Notes under the pieces: generated by a model
What the model saw: only the letters and a program-made list of their open reading frames with translations
Told to the model about the DNA's origin: nothing
Databases searched by the model: none
Position numbers and translations under genes: made by a program
Shown here: positions 17,456 to 29,643 of the stretch, piece after piece
How the letters are laid out: each line of letters starts with the position of its first letter
Position numbering within the stretch: the stretch's first letter is position 1
Origin: Tetramitus jugosus
Taxonomy: Eukaryota; Heterolobosea; Eutetramitea; Acrasida; Vahlkampfiidae
Assembly (NCBI GenBank): GCA_937625935.1
Contig: OW569366.1
Location: forward strand, 62,001 to 126,000
Direction: 5' to 3'
DNA: 64,000 nucleotides

Positions 17456-18919
17456 ATTGTGTTTGTTATCGTTGTTATCGTTGTTGGAATAATGAGCAAA
17501 ATATTCAGGAGGAGGAGATCTCTCAAAAATGGAATGTGCGCCTGGTTTTTTTTTCTATTCGTACGTTCGGATGGGTGTGTGATCCAACAGAAAGGAACTC
17601 TTCGTTTGAAACTTGGGGGGGGATTTTTTTTCACGCGTTGAGAGGTTCCTTTTTTTTTGTGGGAGAGAATAAAAGTGTCAGTCGCTGTTGTTGCTTGCTG
17701 ATGTTTGTTGTTTGGTGGACCAAGCTTTTGTCTGTTGTTGGTAATGGTGTGGTGGTTAGATTCCAAGAACAAGTTTCTAGTTCACGCCGGATATTTTTTG
17801 TCTCTCAGCAACTGTTTTTTTTGGGTCGAAAGAGAGAGTTGGGGAGCAAAATGTCTGTCTCTCTATGTGGTTGGTTTGTTTGTTGCTATGTTGCGTAGAC
17901 AATTGGGAAATGACAAGCAAACAAAAGTAGGGTCACCAGATTCTGGACTAGCTTTGGGTTAAAAAAAGAGGGGAGGAATTCGTGTGTTTGTGGTGTTGTG
18001 ATTAGTTGGGACACAAGGAGCTTCAAAACACTGTGGTCGGTCTCTGCTCGTTTTTTTTTAATTGGAAACTAACTCAACCAGATGGAAAATTGATCAGACC
18101 TTCAGAGAGAAACAAAAGGTGTGAAGAGATCGAGGTGAGAAGGGAAGAGACGCAGTGCGTGATGAAAAACAGGAGAGATGTGTTGGTTTTGGGAGAGTCT
18201 CCACGCTGTCTTGCTCTGAGGGAAGTTTGGCCGTTTTCTTGGATTCAGTCGCGCGCTGAAAAAAAATAAAGTTCGGTCAAGGCTGTGACTTCTGATTCAG
18301 GCAGGAAGTCCTGACGAACATGAGACAACGTCATTTACTCCAGACTGAAGAACTCCCTCACAAAACGTTTTGTGGCGATGATCGTAGTCTAACAAATGTT
18401 CTGAGGAAACGAACAGCGTTCGGCAGGAGATGAAAGTCAACCAAATCTCAGTTGACCAAAAATTTCTTCTTTGCATGTTCCAAGAACTAAAATCAAGTTC
18501 TTGTGAATACCCTAAGGATAAATTGTCGGGTGCCCGCACATTCTGAGAAAACGGAAGAAATCGCACAACAAAACCCGATTCTACGGGATGTAACGCTTGA
18601 CAGAGCTCAAAGTTGGATATCAATCCTGCAGACAGCCGTTTTCATGTCAATTCTTTGCGTCTAACAAGTGAACACCTATTGTTATTATCTTCGAACCACA
18701 ATGAACCCTCCAGAAATTCGCGAGAAAAGGTCGGTGTTTATTTGTCGGAGGATTCAAAATTTTTACCGTTACTCCTGAAACTAAACGTTATCCCCGACAA
18801 GAATATTGGGTCTGATGACCAGAGAAACACACTCAACACTCGAGCAGCAAGCCACTAGTCACTAGAAGGTTGAATTCTTCAGCAACAAACAAACGACAAA
18901 ACAGAACGAAACTGTACTC
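17456..18919. other. 1.46-kb intergenic region, no gene seen
   Basis: The stretch separates the divergent tyrosine phosphatase (minus) and the two-exon gene at 18920 (plus). The first 500 bp are rich in T-runs and likely hold the phosphatase promoter and 5' UTR. Frames of 60-160 codons exist on both strands but have no recognisable domain, no consistent codon use and much homopolymer. No tRNA, 5S or LINE similarity was noticed. Confidence 0.5.
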
Positions 18920-20885
18920 ATGGAAACTCTGACACAAGCTTCCAACAAGGAAAATACGCACCAAATTTTTCAATGGACAACTGGTAACCTGGACGAATAC
19001 AGGGCCAGAATTCGTGCTCAATTCAAGTAAGTAATTACTGACTGCTTTTCTCTTGCCACTTTACCCAATACATTTACTGAAATTAACAACATTTGTTTGA
19101 CCACTCAGCCCCAACAATGTCGAACCTCATCGTCACGAAAGACAACTCACAGAAATTCACAACTTGCAAAATATCTTGAAGGCAACGACTCCAAAAAAGG
19201 AACACTCGACAAGCAAAAAATTGTCGAAAGGCAACGATACTTCCTGCATAATACAACCATCGACGAGAAGTGCCTTGAACAAATCACGTCAATCACTCTC
19301 TGCCAGTGCTCTCAATACTTCTCGATCCACAAATGCCAATCGTCTTCTTGCTCCAACGTTGGCTTCACAAGGCAGAGCTCTTGCGGTCAAATCATCTCAG
19401 AACCAAAGTAAGAATCAACCAAAGACGCCCAAACGCGATGTTCCTGATTTTCAGAGACGATTCCAAGTTTTGCACGAGAAGGAACAGCAGAGATTGACCA
19501 AATTTCAACAAGGTCGAAGAAAGAGCACAAAACCATCAGAGTTCAACTTGAGTTCGTCACAGCGCGTCAACAATAGCTCTACAGCTTCAAATCGTTCCAT
19601 GAATGACAGTAGAGTTTCACTTTCGCGCCAATCCCTTGGTTCATCCAAATCGATGAACCACCCTGCTCAACCACACTTGGAGTTTGAAGCTGATCCCTCT
19701 GCTTTGCAATCCATTTTGAACTCGCACTACGATGAACAGACGAATCGAGTCGAAGAAGTGAATCACGATGCACGAAGAGCGACAACAAATGGACACTTTT
19801 TAAACTCTTCTCAAAAATCAACAGATGTCAATCAGAGCTTTTCTGCTGACAATAGCAGATTGTCTCTTAGGAATACACTTGGATCTTGCTCTAGACCTTC
19901 TCTTGGCCTTCCACAGCGAGTAAAGAAGACGGTCAAGCCGACACTGAGTCGTGTGGGCACAAACTCTCTTTTGAGCTCGGATCAATTTGGAATGAGCACT
20001 GAAATGAAGAAACAATATCAAGATATTATCAAGTCGGCATCCAAGGAGTCTGCCATCAAGAAGAGAAACATCAATGCAACTGATTTCTCTCATGCTCGGG
20101 ATTTGTTTGCTGATGGAGGGTTTGGTTCTTCAACAACAAGCAATGCCAATGTTAATACATCAATGATAGTCAGTGACACTGTTGTTGATGAATCAATGAC
20201 TAATCATTTGCGATTTTCAATGGGTGGTGCAATGGACAAGAGAATCATGACGCCTCACAGCAGTCGTCGAAAGTCGGATCATATTGAGAACTTTTCTCAT
20301 TTTCTAACACCATCCACCAAGAAGTTGCTGAGTAGGAGTGTTGCTGCTGAACAAGCCGCGTCAACAAATCGGGCCTCAGTCAATCCCGTGTACAATTCTA
20401 ATGCAACTCAAGCAACATCCTCTTCCTCACTTTACGATATGGAGGACGATCCAGAGTTGACCAACCTTATTTATCGAATTACAACTCAATCACCTGTAAG
20501 AATGACACCTGTTCGAGTTTTATCTAGCTCGATTCGGCCTACAAAACCAATTTTTAATGAAGAGAATGGAGCCACTCAACCATACTACGATTCCGGAAAG
20601 ATGGACATTACCCCTCACGATCGAACTGGAGCAGAGAATCCAATTAGTAAGATACTGTCTGATAGAACACTTCGAACATCGAGCGAGTATGTGATGGGCG
20701 ATCATCCTTCTGTTAAGCGGATACTCGACTTCTATTCATTCAATGAACCCAACGAGAATGATAGCCAACGGTTTAATTACGCTCCCACAATGTTTAGGAG
20801 CCTAGATTTTAATTACGAGGATGGTACTGAGGAAGTACATCCATCAGATTTCAATCGTGGTGATTCCATGTTGACATCACCTTAA
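18920..20885 (+). CDS. Ser/Asn-rich basic protein, possible spindle-associated (2 exons, 627 aa)
   Basis: Exon 1 is 18920-19026 (METLTQASNKENTHQIFQW) and exon 2 is 19109-20885. The intron (donor GTAAGT, acceptor CTCAG) joins RAQFN to PNNVEPHRHE in frame, giving 1884 nt. The protein is basic and polar, with repeated patterns such as RQSLGSSKSMN, SRVSLSRQSLG and SRPSLGLP, and many Ser/Thr-Pro sites, as seen in cell-cycle-phosphorylated scaffold proteins. The segment PDFQRRFQVLHEKEQQRLTK (about residue 150) loosely resembles the FKKLHE motif of nucleolar/spindle-associated proteins (NuSAP); that is a weak hint only. Function unknown. Confidence 0.7.
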
Positions 20886-20932
20886 TGAGAATGCCAGAGA
20901 TTAAATTATCACTTTTTGTACATAAAATTCGT

Positions 20933-22978
20933 TTATACAATCTTCAAGTGTAAATCCTTCAATTGTTGATCGTCAACTTCGCTCGGAGCTTGGGACAATG
21001 GCTCATTACCAGTGGCTGTCTTTGGGAATGCCAATACCCTGCGAATATTATCAGAGTGACAGAGCATGGCAATCAATCGATCGAATCCAAGGGCAATACC
21101 ACCATGTGGAGGAGCACCATAAGACAATGCGTCGAGCAAATGTTGGAATCGTTCCTGTGTTCGTTGTTCACCCAACTGCAAAACATTTTGCAGAACGTGT
21201 TTTTGAAGATCAGAGTTGTAAATTCTAATGGAGCCACCGCCGAGTTCAACACCGTTCAGAACAACATCATAATGCAATCCACGAATCTTAATAATGTCTT
21301 CATAGTTGAGTGTATGTTTTCCAGTTTCTGGATCAATAATATACTTCATGTCATCGGGATGAGGCGAAGTGAACGGATGATGCATACTGGAAAGTCCCTG
21401 GGCTGTATCCAAACCGGCTTGACCTCCTTCTTCGGTTTCAAACAATGGAAAATCAACAACCCACATAAAGTTATATTGATGAGGATCGACGTGCAACAGA
21501 CCTTTCTCTTCCAAGTGCTTTTTAGCGATCAGTCTAGCTCTACCCAAGGCATTGAGAGTTTGAGACCAATTGGAACCAAATCCAATCACAACTAAATCTC
21601 CGTCTTCAAGCTTCAATTCTTCTTCCAATTGCTTCTTTTGAGTCTCTGTTAATTTGTCAGCAAATGACTTTGGGAATGGATACTTATTGGCATAAATAGT
21701 ACCCTTGCTCTTTTGCATAGCATCTGATTGTAGCGTAGAGATAGCATCCTTTGAGAATGCTTTTGCAGCATTAGATGCCTTGAAGGCATACAACAAGCCA
21801 TCCTTTTCTTTCATTGCATTGTTAATTGGTGCAATGCCACAATCTTCCTTCTTGAATGTGTCAGTCAAGTTGGAGAACTCCATACCAAATCTTGTATCTG
21901 GTTTATCAGAACCAAATCTCTCCAATGCGTCCTTGTATTTCATGTGAGGGAACGGTGTTGGAATATCTACATTCAAAATATTCTTCCACAACTTTTTCAA
22001 AATACCTTCAATCAGACGATAGATGTCTCTCGTTGTAATAAACGACATTTCCAAATCAATCTGAGTAAACTCTGGTTGTCTATCACCTCTACCAGTCTCA
22101 TCTCTGTAGCATCTAGCAATTTGAAAGTATCGATCTACACCTCCAACCATCAACAATTGCTTGTATTGCTGAGGACTCTGAGTCAACGCATAAAACTTTC
22201 CTCTGTGTCTCGTAGGCACCAAGTACTCTCTGGCTCCTTCTGGTGTGGACTTGAACAACGTAGGAGTCTCAATCTCCAAAAATCCATTCTCATTGGCAAA
22301 GTAATCACGCACGATTCCCAAAGCCTTTGATCTCACCTTCAAATTGTCCAACAATTGAAATCTTCTCATCTCCAAGTAACGATACTTTAGCAAGAGCTCT
22401 TCATCCTGTGCATTGACAAGCTGAAGTGGCAATTGTTTGGCTTCGTTCAACACTCTCATCTCACTCAATTCAATTTCATATTGACCCGTTTTCATTTGAG
22501 AGTTCAAATTGTCTCCTGGCCTCTTGATGACAGTTCCCTTGACAAACACTACACTCTCAACACTCAATGAACTCAACTGATCAAAGATCAAAGACGATGA
22601 TTCATTGTCCTTCTTGTTATAAACAACTTGAATGGTACCAGAACGATCACGCAACACCAGAAAGATCAAATTATGACTCATAAATCTCACATTTTCAACC
22701 CATGCGTTCAATTGAACAGTTGTGTTGACGAGAGAGTCAGATGCAATCTCTGCACAGTAGTGAGATCTTTGTAGCTCCTGTTGGAACGGTTCTTGCTTTG
22801 TCGCATAAAATTTTTGATCGCGGCAGACACGAGCAAAAACCGTAGATGAAAATTTTGGCGCGTGAATGGAGAATGACGGAGAATTGTTGAGAAGAATAGG
22901 AGAGAAAGAGGGCAAGTGAGAAGATCGATTCATCATGGAGCCAGTGAACTGGCGAGCCTTCATGACACGAGATTGCAT
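20933..22978 (-). CDS. aspartyl-tRNA synthetase, bacterial/mitochondrial type
   Basis: The enzyme charges tRNA-Asp, here most likely in mitochondria. The 681-residue protein begins with a Ser/Arg-rich presequence (MQSRVMKARQFTGSMMNRSS), then the anticodon-binding OB-fold (VQLNAWVENVRFM, LIFLVLRDRSGTIQVV). Class II motif 1 lies near FLEIETPTLF. Motif 2 reads FQIARCYRDETGRGDRQPEF and motif 3 reads GIALGFDRLIAML. A bacterial-type GAD insertion lies between motifs 2 and 3 (from about DALERFGSDKPDTRFGMEF). The length matches the bacterial/mitochondrial form rather than the shorter cytosolic enzyme. It is divergent from TFIIA gamma. Confidence 0.95.
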   Translation of the reverse strand: MQSRVMKARQFTGSMMNRSSHLPSFSPILLNNSPSFSIHAPKFSSTVFARVCRDQKFYATKQEPFQQELQRSHYCAEIASDSLVNTTVQLNAWVENVRFMSHNLIFLVLRDRSGTIQVVYNKKDNESSSLIFDQLSSLSVESVVFVKGTVIKRPGDNLNSQMKTGQYEIELSEMRVLNEAKQLPLQLVNAQDEELLLKYRYLEMRRFQLLDNLKVRSKALGIVRDYFANENGFLEIETPTLFKSTPEGAREYLVPTRHRGKFYALTQSPQQYKQLLMVGGVDRYFQIARCYRDETGRGDRQPEFTQIDLEMSFITTRDIYRLIEGILKKLWKNILNVDIPTPFPHMKYKDALERFGSDKPDTRFGMEFSNLTDTFKKEDCGIAPINNAMKEKDGLLYAFKASNAAKAFSKDAISTLQSDAMQKSKGTIYANKYPFPKSFADKLTETQKKQLEEELKLEDGDLVVIGFGSNWSQTLNALGRARLIAKKHLEEKGLLHVDPHQYNFMWVVDFPLFETEEGGQAGLDTAQGLSSMHHPFTSPHPDDMKYIIDPETGKHTLNYEDIIKIRGLHYDVVLNGVELGGGSIRIYNSDLQKHVLQNVLQLGEQRTQERFQHLLDALSYGAPPHGGIALGFDRLIAMLCHSDNIRRVLAFPKTATGNEPLSQAPSEVDDQQLKDLHLKIV

Positions 22979-23188
22979 GTTGTTGTTTGTTTTTGTTTGT
23001 TATGTTTGTTGTTCACACGAAAACGAGTTAATTTTTCCATCCAGATATTTTCCCTCTTGCCGCAAAATCCGCACAACAATTTGGTCGATCGCAGAATAAG
23101 AGTCGCAAAAAAAAACAACGAACCTTCAACAACAAAGCTTTTGGTCTCATCATTTTCATCATCACTCATCGACAACAACAACACAACA

Positions 23189-23590
23189 ATGCCAAAGCAA
23201 AAGAGGGAATCATCATCATCTGCGTCACTAGACTCTCTTCCACCTACTTACACTCACTACAGAAATGCAACCATTGGTACATCACTCAATGATGCAATGG
23301 ATGATTTGATTCAAAAAAATATGATGACCGAAGAGTTGAAATCATCAGTCATGGCACAATTTGATAAATCGATATCTGATGTGTTGAGAAATAGAGTGAA
23401 AACAAAGGCTTCTTTCAAGGGAAATTGTGATACGTTTCGTTTTGTTGACAATGTCTATATGTTTGAGTTGAAAAATGCCACGTTTACAATTGAGAATGAT
23501 CAAGTGACTTGCACGCAGGGAGTAAAGATTTTGGCATGTGATTCCAAACCAAATGTCGTCACCAAGGGCAAAGGAAAGAACAAGAAGTAA
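23189..23590 (+). CDS. transcription initiation factor IIA gamma subunit
   Basis: TFIIA gamma (yeast Toa2) forms a heterodimer with TFIIA alpha/beta and stabilises TBP on the TATA box. The 133-residue product has the family order: N-terminal four-helix part (YTHYRNATIGTSLNDAMDDL, VMAQFDKSISDVLRNRV) and the C-terminal beta-barrel part (FKGNCDTFRFVDNVYMFEL, followed by LKNATFTIEN). The start is the ATG at 23189, since the upstream open frame (from 22916) runs antisense through the AspRS 5' end. The C-terminus is lysine-rich. Confidence 0.92.
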   Translation: MPKQKRESSSSASLDSLPPTYTHYRNATIGTSLNDAMDDLIQKNMMTEELKSSVMAQFDKSISDVLRNRVKTKASFKGNCDTFRFVDNVYMFELKNATFTIENDQVTCTQGVKILACDSKPNVVTKGKGKNKK

Positions 23591-23926
23591 ATTCCATTTG
23601 CGACCACAAAGAAAGCAATTTGCAACACAAAGAAATTTGCTCTTTAGATTCCAAAAAAAATTGAAGGAAGAACACCACACAATCGACGCAGTGTGGTGTA
23701 ATAATAATAAGACAGAGGATGGTAGTCATGTGTTTAAAAACAAGATGATAACAAGTGTGGTGAGTGAGCACCCAATGTTGTCAAAGTTGAGCTCTGGTTT
23801 TGAGCTCAAACCAGCAACCTGACCTCAGTAAAATACATTATCCCGATTTTTCTCCCGCCATTTTTTCCCTCTCTTTTTCGCTTCCTTTTGTTGCTTGAAG
23901 AAGAATAAACAAAGCACACAGAGCAA

Positions 23927-24631
23927 ATGGACGAAAGAGAACGATTACTCGCAGAGTTGGACAATAGCAACACTCACTCCCAACGCAGTCAACACAACTT
24001 TACACATACCACCCATGGCAAACAAGACTACAACATAATCGTTCAACAATTCATGAACGAAACCATGTCACCAGAGATTCTGCCATATGAGACAGTAGCT
24101 GTACAACGATTGAACCAAGCACTTCTCACTCAAGAAGAACAAGTGATTGAGTTTGAAAGTGATCATTTTGTTAAGAATTTGCTCCAGATTGAGTTTGATC
24201 GGATTCGATTTGCACTCTGTTCCTACATGAGAGCCAGATTGATCAAGATTGAGAGATATGCACGACATGTAGTTGAATCAGGTGATAATAGTGATGATAG
24301 TGATGGTGGTGAATCATTATTGAGTCGATTAAGTGCCGGAGAGCGTCATTTTTGTACTCGTTTTGCCAAATTGGAGCGTGAGGCTCTGGAACGGGGCAAT
24401 TTTCTCAAGAATTTGGATCAGTCATTGATGGAGGGAGACCAGCCGGCAGTCAATCGGCCCAACATGGAACAATTTGTATTTTGTCAAGTGTTGTCAGACA
24501 TTGGAAGAGTTCAGTTCGATGATGACGATGACGAGGGAGGAGCAGTGAGCTTGTCCAAGGGTGACACTTATATTCTGTCCTATGACATGATTAAGAGATA
24601 TGTCCAGGATGGAAGAATAAAATTAATTTAA
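23927..24631 (+). CDS. GINS complex subunit SLD5
   Basis: SLD5 is one of four GINS subunits that join Cdc45 and MCM2-7 in the replicative helicase. The 234-residue protein follows the family layout: helical A-domain with ETMSPEILPYETVAVQRLNQ, LLQIEFDRIRFALCSYMRAR and LIKIERYARHV, SAGERHFCTRFAKLEREALE, and the small B-domain at the C-terminus ending GDTYILSYDMIKRYVQDGRI. The tail is what docks to other GINS members in known structures. The size is close to the human protein (223). Confidence 0.9.
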   Translation: MDERERLLAELDNSNTHSQRSQHNFTHTTHGKQDYNIIVQQFMNETMSPEILPYETVAVQRLNQALLTQEEQVIEFESDHFVKNLLQIEFDRIRFALCSYMRARLIKIERYARHVVESGDNSDDSDGGESLLSRLSAGERHFCTRFAKLEREALERGNFLKNLDQSLMEGDQPAVNRPNMEQFVFCQVLSDIGRVQFDDDDDEGGAVSLSKGDTYILSYDMIKRYVQDGRIKLI

Positions 24632-24824
24632 CATGAGACATAAGTTCCCAAAATGCCAATTTTTCGGCGGAGCGGATTTTTTGGTTCAACTCCGTCTGGC
24701 CCTCAAACGTCATAGAGTCGTTTAAAATGGATGTCAAACCATGGGAACAGTAGGAACAAGCTCAAAAAAACACGAATAACCAATTACCATTCACACGTGA
24801 TTATAGAGCACTAGTAGGTTGACG

Positions 24825-27800
24825 ATGGATCACGCCATCTCCCCCAATAGTATACTTCACCATCACCATCATCAACCGACTCTCTCATCATCTTCCTCAT
24901 CATCGTCATCTTCGTCATCCTTGTCATCAACCAAAAAATCGAACAATTCAATCCGAGCAACTATAAAGACTATCGAACAGGATTCTAGTGGAATCGTAAG
25001 TACTACATACATACACTTCACATATTATCTTGTTATCAGTTGATTTAACATTTAGTTTGTTTGTTTGTTTGTTTTGTGAATGAATGAATGAAATTGGATG
25101 GCGATGATCAATGAATCCATAGTTTTATGTTATACATGTGGCGACGATTGTAAACACAAGTACCGGAAAAAAATTAAACAAGTGGACAGTGAGAAGAACA
25201 TTGGACGAGTTTGAACGACTTGAAAAACAGTTGCATGCCATGTTTTTGGATGAACAGATTAGTGTTCCACTCATTAGAATGCCACCCAATGAAGCAGGTG
25301 GTCATCTCCATGGAAAAAGTTCTTCAATAGGGTTTATTGCCGGTAGTTCTACACCAATGATTGCTCCGTCCTCTCCCAAGAAGCGATCCTTCAATGGTTC
25401 TTCGTTGCGCACAGTGATTGAGAAGAAGAGTTCGTGTCAAGAGTTTTTAACACTGGTGCTCAATGATCGAAATTTGTCTGGTTTGGCACCTGTGTTGGTG
25501 TTTTTACAAGTGACGTTTACGAATGGTGAGGTGAATATTGTGGCGAATTATGAGAATGAGATGAACAGTTGGCTAGCAATGAGAGTAGAGTGCAGCAGTG
25601 CTCCTTCGCCATCCTTTTTCGCTCATCGCCGTTCTCACTCTCGTGATTCTCTTCTGAGTACATCGTGGCCCTCGTTTGGTAGTAGCAGTAGCAGTAGTAG
25701 CAGTAGCAGCACAAATCTGATGGAGTCCACTACTACGAGTACTATTACATCTCTTCATCATTATCAATCAATTGTCGGACGACGGAGGCGGCAATCAGAG
25801 AGTCAAAGCACGCAGTTCACCTGGGTCAATCTTTTTGTTGTTCTCAAGGAGAATTATTTGCACTGTTTTGAGACTGATTTGAGGAACAAGGGAGTGTTGA
25901 AGTCTGTTCGGTCCATACCCATGTTCCGGACGATAATCACAGAAGTGGGTGAGTCCAATGAGGAGAGAAATATTTTTAATGAGAAATCGCACGTATTTAA
26001 GGTGCAGGTACCTGATTCTTCCGGTGCTATTCATCGCAGTCAAACAACATTTTACTTTTCAGTGTTAGAGGAACATAAGAGTGCTCAACAATTGAAAAAG
26101 CAGTGGATCTCAGTTCTAAAGCATGCATCGAGTCGAAATATGATTCATTGGGATCGGTTATTGTCTAGTGGAAGCAACAAACATACTTCGATTCATATGG
26201 CAGGTTGGTTAACAAAGCTGGGAGAGCGAGTACATAATTGGAAGAGAAGATTCTTTATTTTGGATCGAACAAGTGTCTCTTATTTTAAGAATGAGGGGGC
26301 AATCGCTCCATTAGGCGAGTTTTGTGTGAGTGGTTGTTCGGTTCGATTGCTGTCGGATAGAGTTTCTAGTTCGACCATTCAGAAGACGAATGTGATATGT
26401 GTTGATACGTATGTATGATGATATTTTAGGCATGAGTAACATTGATGATAACAATTCTTATTTTGATATTGATGTCAAATATTTTGCATGCATGTATCGA
26501 TGAACAAATTATAGACCGAAGCGCAATTGGAAATTTGTTGCAAGTTCCAAGGAGGAAGCATTCCAATGGTATCGTGTTCTTTTCCAGAGTTCTCTGCTCA
26601 TGAACGGAAAGGTTCACTCTGTACATAATACTGAACAATTGTTCATTGCAGTTCGGATGGCAAATGAAGCAGATATAATCACAGTCGAACCAGGTGACTA
26701 CAATATATTCAATCTAAAGGTATCAAAAAGTTTAATCATCCGGGCTTCAGATCCAAACAACAAACCTGTGTTTTTGGCCATAGGATCAAAACCAATGTTT
26801 CAACTGAGTGCTAGGTGTTTAATCATTCAGAATATTGTAACAAATGCCACAGATGCTCCTTGCTTCCATCTAACGGGAGGAAACACGATCATTTATTCTT
26901 GCCAGATGTGTATGTATTTTGATACTCAACTCATATTGCCATAGAACGGTCAGATTTTCTTACTTCTTCATTTTAGCTTCTCTCAACAATTCAGCTGTTG
27001 TAGTGGATGAAAATGCCCAATTAACAATTGTTTCATGTTCCTTAAGCAAGTGTACAAACAATTGTGCGATTCATGTGGATGGAGGTCTGGCAATAGTTGA
27101 TAGTTGTGATGTATCTGATAATGAAGTTGGTATTCATCTCACTGGAGATGTAAGTTGCGAAGTTGTTAGTTCAACAATTACTAGCAACAATATTGGTATT
27201 AATTGTGAAGCTGTGAGTGGTTCTCGGATTATTGTACAACGATCTAACATTAGTGATAATTTAACATACGGCTTTTTAGCAATGAATCAACATGTCAAAT
27301 CAATGCATATATTTGACAATTATATGCGTGAGAATCATTTGTCTGCTGTAAGAATTGGAGAGTATGTGCATAGCACATCACCACACGGATGCATGATTGA
27401 TAATATTATACTAAACAAAGAGAGCAATATTGAGTCACCAATGAGTAGTCTCATGTCTTATTTCACAGGTGAGAAAGTGTATCGGTTTGATGAGCTGGAT
27501 ATGAATACAATTGTACATATTCTACAATTTACTTCGTTCCCATTTGGTCAATGTCTCAGAAGACTTAAAGACATTTGGATACACGGATCTGTCAGTGAGT
27601 ACGATGACTATGAGTCATTAGTCATTAAGAATCTTTATGGTTTCAAACGATCATCGAGATACGATCAATCTCGAAGAATATCCTTGCTCTATCGAACATT
27701 GGACATGTCTATCATAGATAGCGATGTTGATCTATTTGTTTGCTTTCAGAGTGGAATTATACCAACAGTTGGTGTGACATCACTACAATTGAACGAGATA

Positions 27801-29252
27801 TGGATCGACAAGAACGGATTGAAGTTGGTTGACCTCTTGAGGGATAGTCTTTCATCCTTGACAATCAGTTTCTCATCGAATTTAACGAATGAAGATGCTC
27901 GTCGTTTGAAAGAGTGGTTGCGTCGGGCACAGATAGGTCAAACAGTAAATATTGACATAACGGGTCCGATGGAAACAAGCATCCTGGATGGTGCCGAGGG
28001 TATCAGGGTTTTACGACTCAGATGTCTCGAAAACACCAGTGAGGACCTTGAAAATTTGGCTCAATTTATGTCCAAAGGAGGTCAATTCCTTACCACATTA
28101 GAGCTCTCTTATTACCCATTGGGCATAAGGGGTGTATGTTCTGTTATGACCAACATTCATAACTGTCAACGCTTGGCAATTGTTGGTGCTGATATCGAAC
28201 CAGAATACCCTAGTGTTGACGATGACGATTACTATCCATGCATGACTTCCCCGCAGATCATCTCTGCTTTAAATCAGCTCTTAATCAATAATCATGTTCT
28301 GACGCGCATAGACTTACAGGATAATGGCTACCTAGGTGATGAAGCGGTAGAGATTTTAGCACATGCACCAAATTTGAAAATCGTGAACGTGGATGCCTGT
28401 GGATTAACTTCTCGGTCAATGATTGCTATTCTAACGTGGAGTAGATCCATCGAGAAACTAAGTATCGCTGTCAATGAACTTGATGACTCTGCTCTGGATC
28501 GACTATTGCTTGAAAGAAACGCAACATTAAAGGAGCTTGACTTATCTGGGAATAGCTCTATTACTGATGTAGGTTTCAGTAATCTGATGTTTAATCGAAC
28601 GATTGACTCACTTTCAATCAATCGTTGTCCGGAGTATGTTTCTGATGCCACTGTTCAGCAGTTGAGTTGTATGGCCAGTCTGACGGCCATGCACATTTCT
28701 GGCAATGACCTTACGTATTCGGCGCTCTTATGCATTAAGCACTCTAAAATAACCGAGTTGGATGCAAGTTATAATCAGATTACTGATGAGGGCGCAATTG
28801 TACTTGTACAACATCCGTCAATCAGATCTTTAAACCTTGCAAGTAACCAGATTACATGGATTGGTGCGAGAGAGTTGTTTCAGAGCAAAACACTGGAGTG
28901 CTTGGACTTGTCCAACAATGCTGATGTGGATGATTCGGCAATATCTACATTTCGACATTTACAAAAGAATACAGTCTTAAAACATCTGGAACTGGCCAAC
29001 ATTGAAGGTATTTCTTCGTATGATACACTTGATTATGTATTGAACAAGAATCAGTCTTTGGAATACATAAACCTTCGCGGAACAAAGCTGAGTGTAGATG
29101 TCAGCCAAGCATACATGAACAGAGTGAGACTTGACCATCAATCCTCAAACTTACGGTATCTGGGACTGCTGGAAGACGATGATGACAGTGAAGTTCTTGC
29201 ATTCTCTCATCACCAAACAGCTCCAAGTCAAATGTACATCTATTTGCAATAG
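24825..29252 (+). CDS. PX-PH-PH-beta-helix-F-box-LRR protein (4 exons, 1375 aa)
   Basis: Exons are 24825-24995, 25123-26408, 26515-26909 and 26977-29252; introns of 127, 106 and 67 nt have GTAAGT or GTATGT donors and AG acceptors, and all four exons join in frame (4128 nt). Domains: poly-His/Ser N-terminus; PX (about 40-175: VFYVIHVATIVN, KWTVRRTLDEFERLEKQL); first PH (about 290-390: WVNLFVVLKENYLHCFE); second PH (about 416-508: MAGWLTKLGERVHNWKRRFF, closing helix EEAFQWYRVLF across intron 2); right-handed beta-helix repeats (about 515-720); an F-box-like helix (DELDMNTIVHILQFTSF, about 789); and leucine-rich repeats (about 1035-1350). PX and PH suggest phosphoinositide membranes; the F-box and LRR suggest a ubiquitin-ligase adaptor. 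Function is inferred. Confidence 0.8.
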
Positions 29253-29519
29253 GATAATGTTCTTTTTATTGAGGACATAAGTTCTAAGACTTCCCAATAA
29301 ATTTGTCACAATAATCTTCCTTTTCCGTCGTTGTTTGCATTGAATTCTACAGAAGTTCCATTCATATTCAGCACCACCAACAATCCATCAGTTCAGCATG
29401 CATTAAAGAATAAGAGTATTAATTCTTCTTCGTCTGACATCCTGTCTCTAATCCAACATTATCAAGAAAATAGCATGTTCTTCCACAGCGCCTGAAGCAA
29501 CAGGGATTTGTGACAAAAG

Positions 29520-29592
29520 TACCGACGACGGGACTCGAACCCGCGACCACTGGATTAGAAGTCCAGTGCTCTTCCAGCTGAGCTACGACGGC
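29520..29592 (-). tRNA. tRNA-Arg (anticodon TCT)
   Basis: The reverse complement folds as a standard cloverleaf: acceptor GCCGTCG/CGTCGGT (one U-U mismatch and a terminal G-U), D-arm GCTC/GAGC, anticodon stem CTGGA/TCCAG with loop CTTCTAA (anticodon TCT), and T-arm GCGGG-TTCGAGT-CCCGT. No intron. The discriminator base is A. TTTT follows at 29518-29515, a Pol III terminator. The A-box-like TAGCTCAGCTGG and B-box GGTTCGAGTCC are internal. LINE-A is inserted 39-49 nt upstream of the 5' end. Confidence 0.97.
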
Positions 29593-29643
29593 TTGATATG
29601 GACAAGAACCTCGAATTAATCAAAAAAGTGCATTTAAAAACAC

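Noticed and set aside
18297-18858. ORFs of 80-110 codons in the spacer before the two-exon gene.
   Set aside because: No domain, no start context and no similarity between strands or to known families; codon pattern looks random.
22916-23188. N-terminal extension of TFIIA gamma.
   Set aside because: It overlaps the divergent AspRS coding start and has no family match; the ATG at 23189 gives the expected length.
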